The notes under the pieces were generated by a model. That model was not told the DNA's origin. It saw only the letters and a program-made list of their open reading frames with translations, and searched no databases. From NCBI RefSeq assembly GCF_004801405.1, contig NZ_SSOB01000061.1, positions 1 through 45,503 of the forward strand: DNA of 45,503 nucleotides, given 5' to 3'. The number at the start of each line of letters is the position of its first letter. Positions within the stretch are counted from its first letter, which is position 1. Shown here piece after piece: positions 16,015-24,254 of the stretch. Both the position numbers and the translations under genes were made by a program. The stretch is from Cohnella fermenti (GTDB lineage: Bacteria; Bacillota; Bacilli; Paenibacillales; Paenibacillaceae).

Positions 16015-16992
16015 TTGATCGAGCTGCAAGGAATCAGCAAATCATTCAAAGTGGCCAAGCGCTCGCCGGGGATCGGGCAGGCGTTCAAGGCGCTGTTCGC
16101 GCGGGAGCATACGATCGTTCATGCGCTGCGGGATGTCTCGTTCTCGATCGGCGAAGGCGAGATCGTCGGCTACATCGGGCCGAACGGTGCGGGCAAGTCG
16201 ACGAGCATCAAGGTGATGAGCGGGATTCTTGTCCCCGACGAGGGGAGCTGCCGCATCATGGGGCACACGCCGTGGCGCGACCGCACGGAATACGTGCGCA
16301 GCATCGGCGTCGTGTTCGGACAGCGCTCCCAGCTATGGTGGGACGTGCCGGTGCTCGACTCCTTCGAGCTGCTGAAGGACATCTACCGGATTCGGGAGGC
16401 CGACTACCGGTCGAATCTCGCCATGCTGACGGAGACGCTCGATCTGGAGCCGATCCTGCAGGTGCCGGTCCGCCAGCTCAGCCTCGGCCAGCGGATGCGC
16501 TGCGAGATCGCTGCGTCGCTGCTGCACGGGCCGCGCATTCTGTTCCTGGACGAGCCGACGATCGGCCTCGACGCGGTCAGCAAGCTGGCGGTGCGCAAGT
16601 TCATTCGTACGCTCAACGAGGAGAAGGGCGTCACCGTCATTCTCACCACGCACGACATGAGCGACATCGAAGCGCTGGCCGGACGGATCTTGATGATCGG
16701 CAAGGGGACGCTGCTGTACGACGGGACGATCGAGAAGCTGCGAAGCCGATTCGGCACCGAGAGGAAAATCACCGTCGACCACGAGCCAAGCGAGAAGGCG
16801 CCGGAAGTGCCGGGCGCGACGCTGCTGTCGTGGACGGGGGAGCGGACGGTGCTGAGCGTGGATACGGAGCGGAATCGGATGGCCGACGTGCTCTCCCGGC
16901 TGACCGGGCAGATCGAGCTGATCGACGTCTCCGTCGAGGCCAAGCCGGTCGACGAGATGATCGTCGAGCTGTATCGGGAGCATCGGATATGA
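16015..16992 (+). CDS. ABC-2 type exporter ATP-binding protein
   Basis: The 325-residue ATPase has Walker A GPNGAGKST (55-63), a Q-loop in VVFGQRSQLWWDVPVLDSFELL (about 100-120) that is characteristic of the uncharacterised COG4586-type exporters, signature LSLGQRMR (155-162), Walker B ILFLDEP (175-181) and the H-loop in TTHD. A C-terminal domain of about 80 residues follows. I chose the TTG at 16015 because GGGAGG lies 9 bases upstream; the frame extends to 15952 without a ribosome site. It overlaps the first permease gene by ATGA. The substrate is unknown; in this family it is often a lipid, peptide or drug. Confidence 0.92.
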   Translation: MIELQGISKSFKVAKRSPGIGQAFKALFAREHTIVHALRDVSFSIGEGEIVGYIGPNGAGKSTSIKVMSGILVPDEGSCRIMGHTPWRDRTEYVRSIGVVFGQRSQLWWDVPVLDSFELLKDIYRIREADYRSNLAMLTETLDLEPILQVPVRQLSLGQRMRCEIAASLLHGPRILFLDEPTIGLDAVSKLAVRKFIRTLNEEKGVTVILTTHDMSDIEALAGRILMIGKGTLLYDGTIEKLRSRFGTERKITVDHEPSEKAPEVPGATLLSWTGERTVLSVDTERNRMADVLSRLTGQIELIDVSVEAKPVDEMIVELYREHRI

Positions 16993-17792
16993 GAGCGTAC
17001 GCATCGGTCTGGAGGCTCCGGTTCCAGCTCGGGATGCAGTACCGGACGGCGGCGTTCGCCGGCATTGCCACGCAGTTGTTCTTCGGCTTCGTGTTCATTA
17101 TGGTCTATATGGCCTTCTATGCGAACGGCGCAAAATCCGCTACGATCGATCTGCCGGATCTGATTACGTACACGTGGCTTCAGCAGATTTTCCTCACCCT
17201 TATTATGCTCTGGTATCGGGACAACGAGATCTTCGGGCTTATCATGAGCGGCAATATCGCTTATGAGCTGTGCCGCCCGTGCGGCATCTACGGCTTCTGG
17301 TACGCCAAGCTGCTCGGCCAGCGCCTTGCCGGCGCGACGCTGCGCTACCTGCCGCTGCTGCCGATCGTCCTCGTGCTGCCGAAGCCGTACCGCCTCGGCT
17401 TCCCGCCTTCCGCGGCGAGCTTCGCCTTGTTCCTGCTCGCTCTGATTCTCGGGCTCTTCATCGTTGTCGGCGTCTCGATGCTTATCTACATCTCGGTGTT
17501 CTGGACGCTGTCGCCCGTCGGCTCGACGCTGATGATCGCCGTCGCAGGGGAGTTCTTCGCGGGGATGGTTATTCCCGTGCCGCTTATGCCGGGCTGGCTT
17601 CAGAACGCGGTCAACTTCCTGCCGTTCCGCTGGACCGCGGACTTCCCGTTCCGGGTGTACTCCGGGCATATTCCGGTTCGCGAGGCGGCGGCAGGCGTTG
17701 CCGTCCAGCTCGGCTGGGTCGCCATTCTCGTCGCGTTCGGCGCATGGCTGCTCTCCCGGGCGCTTCGCCGGACCGTCATTCAAGGGGGTTAG
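16989..17792 (+). CDS. ABC-2 family permease, subunit 1
   Basis: The 267-residue protein has about six hydrophobic segments and begins RAYASVWRLRFQLGMQYRTAAF, the N-terminal pattern of ABC2_membrane_6 (COG4587-like) permeases. The loop MSGNIAYELCRPCGIYGFWYAK is also typical. It pairs with the second permease encoded immediately downstream and with the overlapping ATPase, giving a heterodimeric exporter in the cytoplasmic membrane. Confidence 0.9.
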   Translation: MRAYASVWRLRFQLGMQYRTAAFAGIATQLFFGFVFIMVYMAFYANGAKSATIDLPDLITYTWLQQIFLTLIMLWYRDNEIFGLIMSGNIAYELCRPCGIYGFWYAKLLGQRLAGATLRYLPLLPIVLVLPKPYRLGFPPSAASFALFLLALILGLFIVVGVSMLIYISVFWTLSPVGSTLMIAVAGEFFAGMVIPVPLMPGWLQNAVNFLPFRWTADFPFRVYSGHIPVREAAAGVAVQLGWVAILVAFGAWLLSRALRRTVIQGG

Positions 17793-17800
17793 AAGCAGCT

Positions 17801-18592
17801 ATGTCCGGATTCCGACTGTACTTCAGCTACTTGTCCATGCTGTTCCGGTCCCAGATGCAGTACCGGGCGTCGTTCCTGCTGCTGACGGCGGGTCAGTTCT
17901 TCATCCCGTTCGCCGTCTTCGCTTCGCTCTACTTCCTGTTCGAGCGATTCGGACAGTTGCAGGGATGGTCCTTCTATGAGGTGGCGCTCATCTTCGCCGT
18001 CATCCATCTGGCATTCTCGATTGCGGAATGCTTCGCGCGCGGCTTCGATATGTTCTCGTCGCTTGTCGTCTCCGGGGACTTCGATCGGCTGCTTGTGCGC
18101 CCGCGAAGCACGATCGTGCAGGTGCTCGGCTCGCAGTTCGAGTTCACGCGGTTCGGCCGCCTTCTTCAGGGGGCAATCGTGCTTGCGGTCGCATTGATCA
18201 ACCTGCCGATCGCCTGGAACGCAGCCAAGATCGCAACGCTTGTTCTGATGATCGCGTGCGGCGTCTGTATCTTCGCCGGCATCTTCGTTCTGTTCGCGAC
18301 GATGTGCTTCTGGACCGTCCAGGGGCTTGAGGTGGCCAATGTCTTCACCGACGGCGGCCGCGAGATGGCGCAATATCCGCTGGACATCTACAAGCGGTGG
18401 GTGACCGTCTTCTTCACGTTCGTGATCCCGTTCGGCTGCGTCAACTACTTGCCGATGCTGTTCCTGCTGGATCGGGCCGACGGCCCCGCTGCCGCCTACA
18501 TGGCGATGCCTCTCGCGGGCGTCCTGTTCCTCGTTCCGTGTGTGCTGGTCTGGCGGCTTGGCGTGAGGCATTACCGGTCTACCGGATCTTGA
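17801..18592 (+). CDS. ABC-2 family permease, subunit 2
   Basis: The 263-residue protein has about six membrane segments and the COG3694-like pattern: YFSYLSMLFRSQMQYRASF at the start, VVSGDFDRLLVRPRST in the first loop, and FTDGGREMAQYPLDIYKRWVT before the last helices. It starts 8 bases after the first permease with AGGGGG in the preceding stop region. It is the second half of the membrane dimer. Confidence 0.9.
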   Translation: MSGFRLYFSYLSMLFRSQMQYRASFLLLTAGQFFIPFAVFASLYFLFERFGQLQGWSFYEVALIFAVIHLAFSIAECFARGFDMFSSLVVSGDFDRLLVRPRSTIVQVLGSQFEFTRFGRLLQGAIVLAVALINLPIAWNAAKIATLVLMIACGVCIFAGIFVLFATMCFWTVQGLEVANVFTDGGREMAQYPLDIYKRWVTVFFTFVIPFGCVNYLPMLFLLDRADGPAAAYMAMPLAGVLFLVPCVLVWRLGVRHYRSTGS

Positions 18593-18606
18593 GAGGGGAG
18601 CCGAGG

Positions 18607-19278
18607 ATGAATTCATTTATTGCAGACACACGATTATGGGAGACGCTTCCGTGTCTGAAGGAAGTGTCCCCCGAGGATTGGGCGGAGGCTCGTCCGGAAG
18701 TGCGGACCTTCCCCGCCGCCTCGCGCCTCTTCCAACGGGAAGAAGCGATGTCCTACAGCATGTTGATGCTGAGCGGAATCGCCCGGATTTGCCAAGTCGG
18801 AGAAGACGGGAGCGAGCGCGTCGTCAACAAGCTTCATGCCGGCGAGATTTGCGCTCTGCTCGTGCTGAGCGGACTGAGCGGACGGGACTACCCGGCGATT
18901 GTCGAAGCCGAGACGGAGGTCGAAGCGCTGTTCGTCTCCAAGCTCAGCTTCCTCCGTTGGGTGACGAAGTACGAGGCGATCCGCCGAACCGTATTCGGCA
19001 ACCTGCTCGACGGGCTGCTTCATATGGGCGAGCAGCTCCAAGCGCGGAAGACCAAGCCGCTGGACAGGCAACTGGCGGAAGCGCTGCTCGCTTCCACGTC
19101 GGAGGAGCGGCCGGAGCTGCGAATGACGCACGCCGGACTCGCTTCCGAGCTCGGCACCGCGCGTGAAGTCGTGAGCCGCACCTTGCTGCGTTGGCAGCGG
19201 CAGGGACTGGTGCAGCAAGGACGGGGCTGGGTGCGAATCGCTCGCCGCGCGGAGCTGGAGACGCTGTTCGGTGACTAA
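18607..19278 (+). CDS. Crp/Fnr family transcriptional regulator
   Basis: The 223-residue protein has an N-terminal cyclic-nucleotide-type barrel (about 10-125, with GIARICQVGEDGSERVVNKL and HAGEICAL), a long dimer helix, and a C-terminal winged helix (MTHAGLASELGTAREVVSRT, about 175-194). It lacks the cysteine cluster of Fnr, so it is probably not a Fe-S oxygen sensor. Its two cysteines (in ICQV and ICAL) could be redox-active. The gene starts 14 bases after the exporter genes behind GAGGGGAG, so it is the fourth gene of that operon. It may also control the peroxiredoxin 80 bases downstream. Confidence 0.88.
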   Translation: MNSFIADTRLWETLPCLKEVSPEDWAEARPEVRTFPAASRLFQREEAMSYSMLMLSGIARICQVGEDGSERVVNKLHAGEICALLVLSGLSGRDYPAIVEAETEVEALFVSKLSFLRWVTKYEAIRRTVFGNLLDGLLHMGEQLQARKTKPLDRQLAEALLASTSEERPELRMTHAGLASELGTAREVVSRTLLRWQRQGLVQQGRGWVRIARRAELETLFGD

Positions 19279-19343
19279 GTCACAGAAGCGGGCCGATGGC
19301 TCTGGTACATTGGATTGGACAATCTAATCCATCATCCATGTAC
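19271..19343 (+). promoter_or_regulatory. Palindromes ahead of the peroxiredoxin gene
   Basis: A 13-bp perfect palindrome GTGAC-TAA-GTCAC (19271-19283) contains the crp-like stop codon at its centre. Further on, GTACATTGGAT (19305-19315) is inverted as ATCCATGTAC (19334-19343), enclosing GGATT...AATCC (19312-19330), just before the ribosome site. These are candidate operators or a leader hairpin. No confident -35/-10 pair was found. Confidence 0.5.
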
Positions 19344-19357
19344 AGGAGGCGTTTTTT

Positions 19358-19915
19358 ATGACACAACAACAGCTTCAACCGGGCATGGCCGCCCCGGCAT
19401 TCCGAACCGTCGACCAGCAGGGCAACTTCTTATCGCTTGAGCATTATCGCGGCCGCAAAGTGCTGCTCGCCTTCATGCGCTTCTCCGCTTGCGCCTTATG
19501 CAATCTGCGGGTGCATCGCCTGATCGGCCGCTATCCGGAGTGGCAGCGCCAAGGGCTGGACGTCATCGCCGTCTTCGAATCGCCGGAAGCGAATCTGAGG
19601 ACGCACGTCGGAGCGCAGAACGCTCCGTTCCCGCTTGCAGCGGACCCTGCATCGCAATTGTACGATTTGTTCGGCGTCGAGACGTCCGAGGAGAAGGTGC
19701 GGTTGACCTTGGCGGATGCGAATACGAAGAATTGCGTCGAAGAAGCGGCTGCGGCCGGGTTCGCCCTTACTCCGGAGGAAGGCTCCAACTTCCATCGAAT
19801 GCCCGCCGAATTCCTGATTGACGAGAACGGCATCATACGGCTTGCCCATTACAGCCGCCTGATTACGGACCAGCTTGCGCTGGAAGAGATCGACCGGTTC
19901 GCCGCCGGGCGGTAA
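19358..19915 (+). CDS. Peroxiredoxin-like (AhpC/TSA, redoxin) protein
   Basis: The 185-residue thioredoxin-fold protein has APAFRTVDQQGNFLSLEHYRGRK at the N-terminus, the strand VLLAFMRFSACALC with Cys45 and Cys48, and a later cis-Pro region (RMPAEFLID). The CxxC replaces the usual TxxC peroxidatic site of classical 2-Cys enzymes, so it may work as an atypical peroxiredoxin or as a thiol oxidoreductase. It would act in the cytoplasm; there is no signal peptide. ACAGGAGG precedes the ATG. Position after a Crp-family regulator and before an MFS-zur operon suggests a stress or metal-linked role, by inference. Confidence 0.85.
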   Translation: MTQQQLQPGMAAPAFRTVDQQGNFLSLEHYRGRKVLLAFMRFSACALCNLRVHRLIGRYPEWQRQGLDVIAVFESPEANLRTHVGAQNAPFPLAADPASQLYDLFGVETSEEKVRLTLADANTKNCVEEAAAAGFALTPEEGSNFHRMPAEFLIDENGIIRLAHYSRLITDQLALEEIDRFAAGR

Positions 19916-19947
19916 GGCCGTTTGGAACGGAACAAGCCGGGATTTTG

Positions 19948-20005
19948 GTCACGGTGACAAAAACCTGCCGACAAGCTGGTCAACCGCGGAATCGGTGCTT
20001 ATAAT
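19948..20005 (+). promoter_or_regulatory. Promoter region of the MFS-zur operon
   Basis: TATAAT (20000-20005) is preceded at 17 bp by TGGTCA (19977-19982), a weak -35. Upstream lies the palindrome GTCAC-G-GTGAC (19948-19958) within TTTGGTCACGGTGACAAA, a possible activator or repressor site. Confidence 0.5.
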
Positions 20006-20094
20006 GGGGGAATCGCGGACGGGGCCGGCCGGATCGTTGTTGCGAACGTTATGCAGCAAGATGCGGAAGGCCCATCGGAAAGGAATCGCTCCCC

Positions 20095-21369
20095 ATGACG
20101 AATCTCCCCCTTGCCGGCCCTCGCCTGTCCAGAGGGCTGCTGCTGACGATGGCCTTCTCGGCCGGCATGACCGTCGCCAATCTCTACTACAACCAGCCGC
20201 TGCTCGCGGACATCGCCCGCTCGTTCGGCATAACGGCGGATGCGGCGGGCCTCATCTCGACCTGCACGCAGCTCGGCTACGCGCTCGGCCTCTTCCTGTT
20301 CGTGCCGCTCGGCGACATCAAGGAGCGCCGCTCGCTGATCACGGCGCTGCTCGCGCTCGTCGCGCTCTCGCTTGTCGGCGTCGCGACCGCCCAGAGCCTC
20401 GCCTGGATGTACGCGGCGAGCTTCGCCGTCGGCATGACGACGATCGTGCCGCAGATCATGATTCCGCTTGCGGCCGAGCTGGCCGCGCCGGAGGAGCGGG
20501 GCCGCGCGATCGGCACGGTCGCGAGCGGCCTGCTCACGGGCATTCTGTCGGCCCGGGCCGTATCGGGCCTGATCGGCGGAACATGGGGCTGGCGCCTCAT
20601 GTTCTGGATCGCGGCCGCCGCGATGGTCGGCCTGCTCCTGCTGCTGCGGGCGCTGCTGCCGACAAGCCGGCCCGTGTCGGCGCTTCGGTACGGCGAGCTG
20701 CTGCGCTCGCTCGGCACGCTTGTGCGCAAGCACTCCATCCTGAGGGAGTCCGCCCTGATCGGGGCGATGAACTTCGTCGGGTTCAGTGCGTTCTGGACCT
20801 CGCTCTCGTTCTATCTGGAAGGGGAGCCCTACGGCTACAGCAGCCGGATCGCCGGCTTGTTCGGCCTGATCGGCGTCGCCGGAGCCGCGGGAGCGCCGCT
20901 GGTCGGCCGGCTCGCGGACCGATTCTCCCCGAAGGCGATCATCGGCGGGCTGACCGTTCTGTCGCTCGTCTCCTATATTGGCTTCGGCCTTCTCGGAACC
21001 TCTCTATGGATTCTCATTCTCGGCATTATTCTGTTCGATCTCGGCGTTCAAGGAACCCAGGTGTCGAACCAGACGCGAATTTACGCGCTCGATCCATCCG
21101 CTCGCAGCCGCCTGAACACGGTGCAGATGGTGACGACCTTCCTCGGCGGGGCGATCGGCTCCTCGCTCGGAAGCTTCGCCTGGAAGATGTGGGGCTGGCC
21201 CGGAGTATGCCTGACCGGCGGCAGCGCCATCGCGCTGACCTTCCTGATCTGGCTTGCGCACCCGGCCCGCTTGTCGGGGCGGCGGCAGAACTGGTATGAT
21301 GGAAGAATCGACGACTATCGTCAGGAGGCGGCAGCGCCGGCCTGCGATGGAGAGGAGATCACGCGATGA
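20095..21369 (+). CDS. MFS transporter cotranscribed with zur
   Basis: The 424-residue protein has about twelve membrane helices. GMTVANLYYNQPLLADIA (about 23-40) and YALGLFLFVPLGDIKERRSL (motif A type GxLxDxxxRR, about 62-81) place it with the YnfM/YgaY-like drug and metabolite exporter branch of MFS. Its stop codon overlaps the zur start (ATGA), so the two are translated together. Whether it moves zinc, a metallophore or an unrelated drug cannot be told from sequence. Confidence 0.88.
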   Translation: MTNLPLAGPRLSRGLLLTMAFSAGMTVANLYYNQPLLADIARSFGITADAAGLISTCTQLGYALGLFLFVPLGDIKERRSLITALLALVALSLVGVATAQSLAWMYAASFAVGMTTIVPQIMIPLAAELAAPEERGRAIGTVASGLLTGILSARAVSGLIGGTWGWRLMFWIAAAAMVGLLLLLRALLPTSRPVSALRYGELLRSLGTLVRKHSILRESALIGAMNFVGFSAFWTSLSFYLEGEPYGYSSRIAGLFGLIGVAGAAGAPLVGRLADRFSPKAIIGGLTVLSLVSYIGFGLLGTSLWILILGIILFDLGVQGTQVSNQTRIYALDPSARSRLNTVQMVTTFLGGAIGSSLGSFAWKMWGWPGVCLTGGSAIALTFLIWLAHPARLSGRRQNWYDGRIDDYRQEAAAPACDGEEITR

Positions 21370-21818
21370 CCGAACATCAACATCACCATAAGGCACAGGA
21401 TATGCTCGCCGTCATGTCGAGGAATGGCTGGAGAATCACGGACCAACGCCGCACTCTCGCCAACATTTTCTCCACGACTGAGCAGTACCTGTCTCCGAAG
21501 GACGTCTACGACCAGTTGACGGGGAAGTACCCAAGCGTCAGCTTCGACACGGTGTACCGCAACCTGAGAATGCTGAGCGAGATGGGCGTGCTGGAGCAGT
21601 TCTACTTCATGGAGGGCGGGCTGAAGTTCAAGTCGTCCTGCCTGGATCACCACCACCATCATCTGATCTGCACCAACTGCGAGAAGACGCTGACGTTCGA
21701 TTTCTGCCCGATGCAGGATACGCTCAAGCTGCCGGGGAACTATAAGATTGTGAGCCATCGCTTCGAGATCTACGGGATCTGCGAAGATTGTCAGAAGGAG
21801 ACGGCGGTTCAGTCATGA
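21366..21818 (+). CDS. zur: Zinc-responsive Fur-family repressor Zur
   Basis: The 150-residue protein has the Fur winged helix (about 10-85, including RITDQRRTLANIF and SFDTVYRNLRML) and a metal domain. The run FKSSCLDHHHHHLICTNCEKT, then DFCPMQ and HRFEIYGICEDC, matches Bacillus subtilis Zur very closely; the structural zinc ligands are Cys102, Cys105, Cys139 and Cys142. The HRFEIYG motif separates it from Fur and PerR. It would repress zinc uptake genes when zinc is sufficient. It is the second gene of an operon with an MFS transporter. Confidence 0.92.
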   Translation: MTEHQHHHKAQDMLAVMSRNGWRITDQRRTLANIFSTTEQYLSPKDVYDQLTGKYPSVSFDTVYRNLRMLSEMGVLEQFYFMEGGLKFKSSCLDHHHHHLICTNCEKTLTFDFCPMQDTLKLPGNYKIVSHRFEIYGICEDCQKETAVQS

Positions 21819-21843
21819 ACGGTGCGCTCCTTCGGAACTAATA

Positions 21844-21854
21844 GTAATAATTAC
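21844..21854. promoter_or_regulatory. Zur-box-like palindrome in the zur/mqnD convergent spacer
   Basis: GTAATAATTAC is a perfect 11-bp palindrome. In context, TAGTAATAATTACAT matches 12 of 15 positions of the Bacillus Zur box TCGTAATNATTACGA. Its location past the zur stop is unusual for an operator. Confidence 0.4.
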
Positions 21855-21861
21855 ATTCTGT

Positions 21862-21902
21862 ATTGGGAAAAGAAAGACTTGCCCGCGTACCGCAAGCAAG
21901 TC
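21862..21902 (-). terminator. Terminator of mqnBD
   Basis: On the minus strand GACTTGC (21902-21896) pairs with GCAAGTC (21882-21876), with a GC-rich loop that can fold further, followed by TTTCTTTTCCC. Confidence 0.75.
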
Positions 21903-21913
21903 TCTGTCGTCGT

Positions 21914-22744
21914 TCAGCGCAGCAGCGAGAGGTCGAACGAGGGAACGAGACCTTCCTGGGCCGCTCGGCCGAGCAGTGCTCGGGCGGCGGCATATCCGCT
22001 GTCTCCGAGATTCTCGGTGAACTCGTTCACGTAGAGCTCGATGTGCTGCTTCGTCACCTCGGGAGCCATCTCCTGCGCGTGGTCGGCCACGTAAGCCCGC
22101 GAAGCTTCCGGGTGAGCCCATGCATAGCGCACGGAAGCTCGCGTCCAATCCTCGATCTCCTTCCGGTCGAGGTGGCGGCGGGCGATGATCGCGCCGAGCG
22201 GGATCGGCAGGCCGGTATCTTCCTCCCACCAGCTGCCCATGTCGGCGACAAGGCTCAGGCCGTAATTCGGGTAGGTGAAGCGGGCTTCGTGAATGACGAG
22301 TCCCGCGTCGATCTTGCCGCTCCGGACGGCGGGCATGATCTCATGGAACGGCATGATGACGATCTCGCCGACGCCTCCCGGCACCTTCTGCGCCACCCAG
22401 AGGCGGAAAAGCAGGTAAGCGGTCGAACGGTCGCTCGGAACGGCGACGCGCTTGCCGGACAGGGAGGCGGGGGTCTGCACGTCGTCCTTCGTCAGAACAA
22501 GCGGGCCGCAGCCCCGGCCGAGCGCTCCGCCGCACGGAATGAGGGCGTAGTCGTTAAGCACCCACGGAAGCGCGGCGTAGGAGATCTTCATGACCTCCGG
22601 GCCTTGCACGTCGGCAGCCCAGTGATTCGTCTTGTCGATATCGGCATAAGTGACGTTAAGCTCGGGAGCTCCCGGCACAAGGCCGTGCACCCACGCGTGG
22701 AAAACAAACGTGTCGTTCGGACACGGGGAGAAGGCAATATTCAT
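21914..22744 (-). CDS. mqnD: 1,4-dihydroxy-6-naphthoate synthase
   Basis: The 276-residue protein catalyses the last recognised ring-forming step of the futalosine menaquinone route, converting cyclic dehypoxanthine futalosine to 1,4-dihydroxy-6-naphthoate. The start MNIAFSPCPNDTFVFHAWVHG is a family hallmark; other matching segments are SYAALPWVLNDYALIPCGGALG, GKRVAVPSDRSTAY, MPFHEIMPAVRSGKIDAGLV and the catalytic HEARFTY near residue 180. The fold is that of periplasmic-binding-like proteins but with no signal peptide. ATG 22744 overlaps the mqnB stop. The open frame runs further upstream in the same phase, antisense-free but overlapping mqnB, and is not the real start. Confidence 0.95.
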   Translation of the reverse strand: MNIAFSPCPNDTFVFHAWVHGLVPGAPELNVTYADIDKTNHWAADVQGPEVMKISYAALPWVLNDYALIPCGGALGRGCGPLVLTKDDVQTPASLSGKRVAVPSDRSTAYLLFRLWVAQKVPGGVGEIVIMPFHEIMPAVRSGKIDAGLVIHEARFTYPNYGLSLVADMGSWWEEDTGLPIPLGAIIARRHLDRKEIEDWTRASVRYAWAHPEASRAYVADHAQEMAPEVTKQHIELYVNEFTENLGDSGYAAARALLGRAAQEGLVPSFDLSLLR

Positions 22745-23415
22745 CGCAGAACCTCCGCTAGTATAGTTGATGCGCGCTCCAGCGAGCGGAGCGCATCCGG
22801 GATGCGCCAGGCGGCCCGGTCGCGGGGGCCGACCGCGTTCGAGATCGCGCGCAGCTCGAGCGCGGGGACGCCGAAGTGGCGGGCGGCGGCGGCGACGCCG
22901 AAGCCTTCCATCCCTTCGGACGCGGCGCCCGGTATGAGGGCGGCGAGCCGCTCGGCGGTGGCGGCCGTGCCGGTCACGGTCGAGAGCGTCAAGGCCGGCC
23001 CGAGCGCAGCCGGGAGCTCGGCAACGCACAGCGCCTCGGTCAAGCGTGCCGCCAGCTCGGCGTCGACTTCGATCCGGGCGGACCCGAAGCCGAGCTTGTC
23101 CACGCCGACGAAGCCGTCCGGCGTCTCCGCGCCGAGGTCCGCGGCGACGATCACGCTTGAGACGGCGAGCTCGCCGATCGCCGCCCGCCCGGGGTAGCCG
23201 CCGCCGATTCCGGCGCTGACGACAAGATCGAAGCCGCGCCCGGCGAGCAGCGCGGCGGTGCTGGCTGCGGCGGAGGCGGGGCCGACGCCGGCGACTTCGA
23301 CGACGAACCCGTCCGCTTCCGCTCGCTGGAGTCCCCTTGCTACCGCATCCTTTTCCATCGGGACGGCTGTCATGATAAGAATGCGTTTGTAAATCTTGCG
23401 TTCTTGGTGCTGCAT
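22741..23415 (-). CDS. mqnB: Futalosine hydrolase
   Basis: The 224-residue PNP/UDP-phosphorylase-family nucleosidase releases hypoxanthine from futalosine. It shows the N-terminal strand ILIMTAVPMEKDAV, the glycine-rich GVGPASAAAS and VSAGIGGGYPG loops, and the active-site region EGMEGFGVAAAARHFGVPALELRAISN followed by NAVGPRDR. I chose ATG 23415, with GGAG 8 bases upstream. It is translationally coupled to mqnD. It is divergent from fur, sharing a 171-bp control region. mqnA, mqnC and mqnE are not in the window. Confidence 0.93.
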   Translation of the reverse strand: MQHQERKIYKRILIMTAVPMEKDAVARGLQRAEADGFVVEVAGVGPASAAASTAALLAGRGFDLVVSAGIGGGYPGRAAIGELAVSSVIVAADLGAETPDGFVGVDKLGFGSARIEVDAELAARLTEALCVAELPAALGPALTLSTVTGTAATAERLAALIPGAASEGMEGFGVAAAARHFGVPALELRAISNAVGPRDRAAWRIPDALRSLERASTILAEVLR

Positions 23416-23479
23416 CGATTCATCTCCAATCCTGCCATAACTTAACTTTAACAAATGAGCCGCCGGATGACAAAAGGGT

Positions 23480-23527
23480 TTGCTTCGGGAGAGGTTTTAG
23501 GGTACAATCACTTTAGAATTATTCTAA
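23480..23527 (+). promoter_or_regulatory. fur promoter with a PerR/Fur-type box
   Basis: TTGCTT (23480-23485) and TACAAT (23503-23508) are 17 bp apart. TTAGAAT-T-ATTCTAA (23513-23527), a perfect 7-1-7 palindrome, covers the expected start point. It differs at two symmetric positions from the PerR box TTATAATNATTATAA and at four from the Fur box TGATAATNATTATCA. In Bacillus subtilis fur is a PerR target, which fits. Confidence 0.7.
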
Positions 23528-23586
23528 TTAAGTGAATCGCGAGACCGGGACGAGAATTCCGTATGCGGTCAGAGAGGTGAGGACCC

Positions 23587-24087
23587 ATGTCGATAACGGA
23601 ACAGATGGAGAAGATCAACCGGCAGATGATAGAGAAGGGCTATAAGCTGACGCCGCAGCGTGAAGCGACGGTTCGGGTGCTTCTGGAGAACGAGAAGGAC
23701 CACCTGACGGCGGAAGACGTCTATATGCTGATCAAGCCGAACTACCCGAACATCGGGCTGGCGACCGTATACCGTTCGCTTGAACTGCTCGCCGAGCTTC
23801 ATGTGGTCGAGAAGGTCAACTTCGGGGACGGAGGCGCGAGATTCGACCTGCGCAGCGACGATCAGCCGCACATGCACCATCATCTCATCTGCACGCGGTG
23901 CGGGACGGTGGAGGAGATCAAGGAAGACTGGCTGCTGCCGATGGAGAATCGGATCGAGAAGGAGCTCGGCTTCCGCGTGATGGACCATCGCCTCGACTTC
24001 CACGGCATCTGCCGTGACTGCAACGCGAAGGAGAAGGCGGCGAAGGACGGCAAGCCGGAAGGCGACTGCGGCAAGGCCGTGTCCTGA
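23587..24087 (+). CDS. fur: Ferric uptake regulator Fur
   Basis: The 166-residue protein closely follows Bacillus subtilis Fur. The DNA-binding domain contains GYKLTPQREATVRVLLENEKDHLTAEDVY and IGLATVYRSLELL. The metal domain has VNFGDGGARFDLR, HMHHHLICTRCGTVEEI, DHRLDFHGICRDC, with structural zinc ligands Cys102, Cys105, Cys142 and Cys145. It would repress iron uptake when bound to ferrous iron. About 15 extra basic residues at the C-terminus (KEKAAKDGKPEGD) go beyond the usual length. GAGAGGTGAGG precedes ATG. Confidence 0.93.
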   Translation: MSITEQMEKINRQMIEKGYKLTPQREATVRVLLENEKDHLTAEDVYMLIKPNYPNIGLATVYRSLELLAELHVVEKVNFGDGGARFDLRSDDQPHMHHHLICTRCGTVEEIKEDWLLPMENRIEKELGFRVMDHRLDFHGICRDCNAKEKAAKDGKPEGDCGKAVS

Positions 24088-24254
24088 GCGGCAGGCGACC
24101 GTCGCACGGCGGTATCCGGGCAACAGGGACCGCGGCAAGGCGTGCGATGGACAGGAGAGCGACCCGAAGACCTCGCGGGAGGTTGACGGGGCGCTGTTTT
24201 GTTTTATTGACCAGACAAGGCTTCTTCGAGCGATCAGCCCCCAACACCCCCAAA

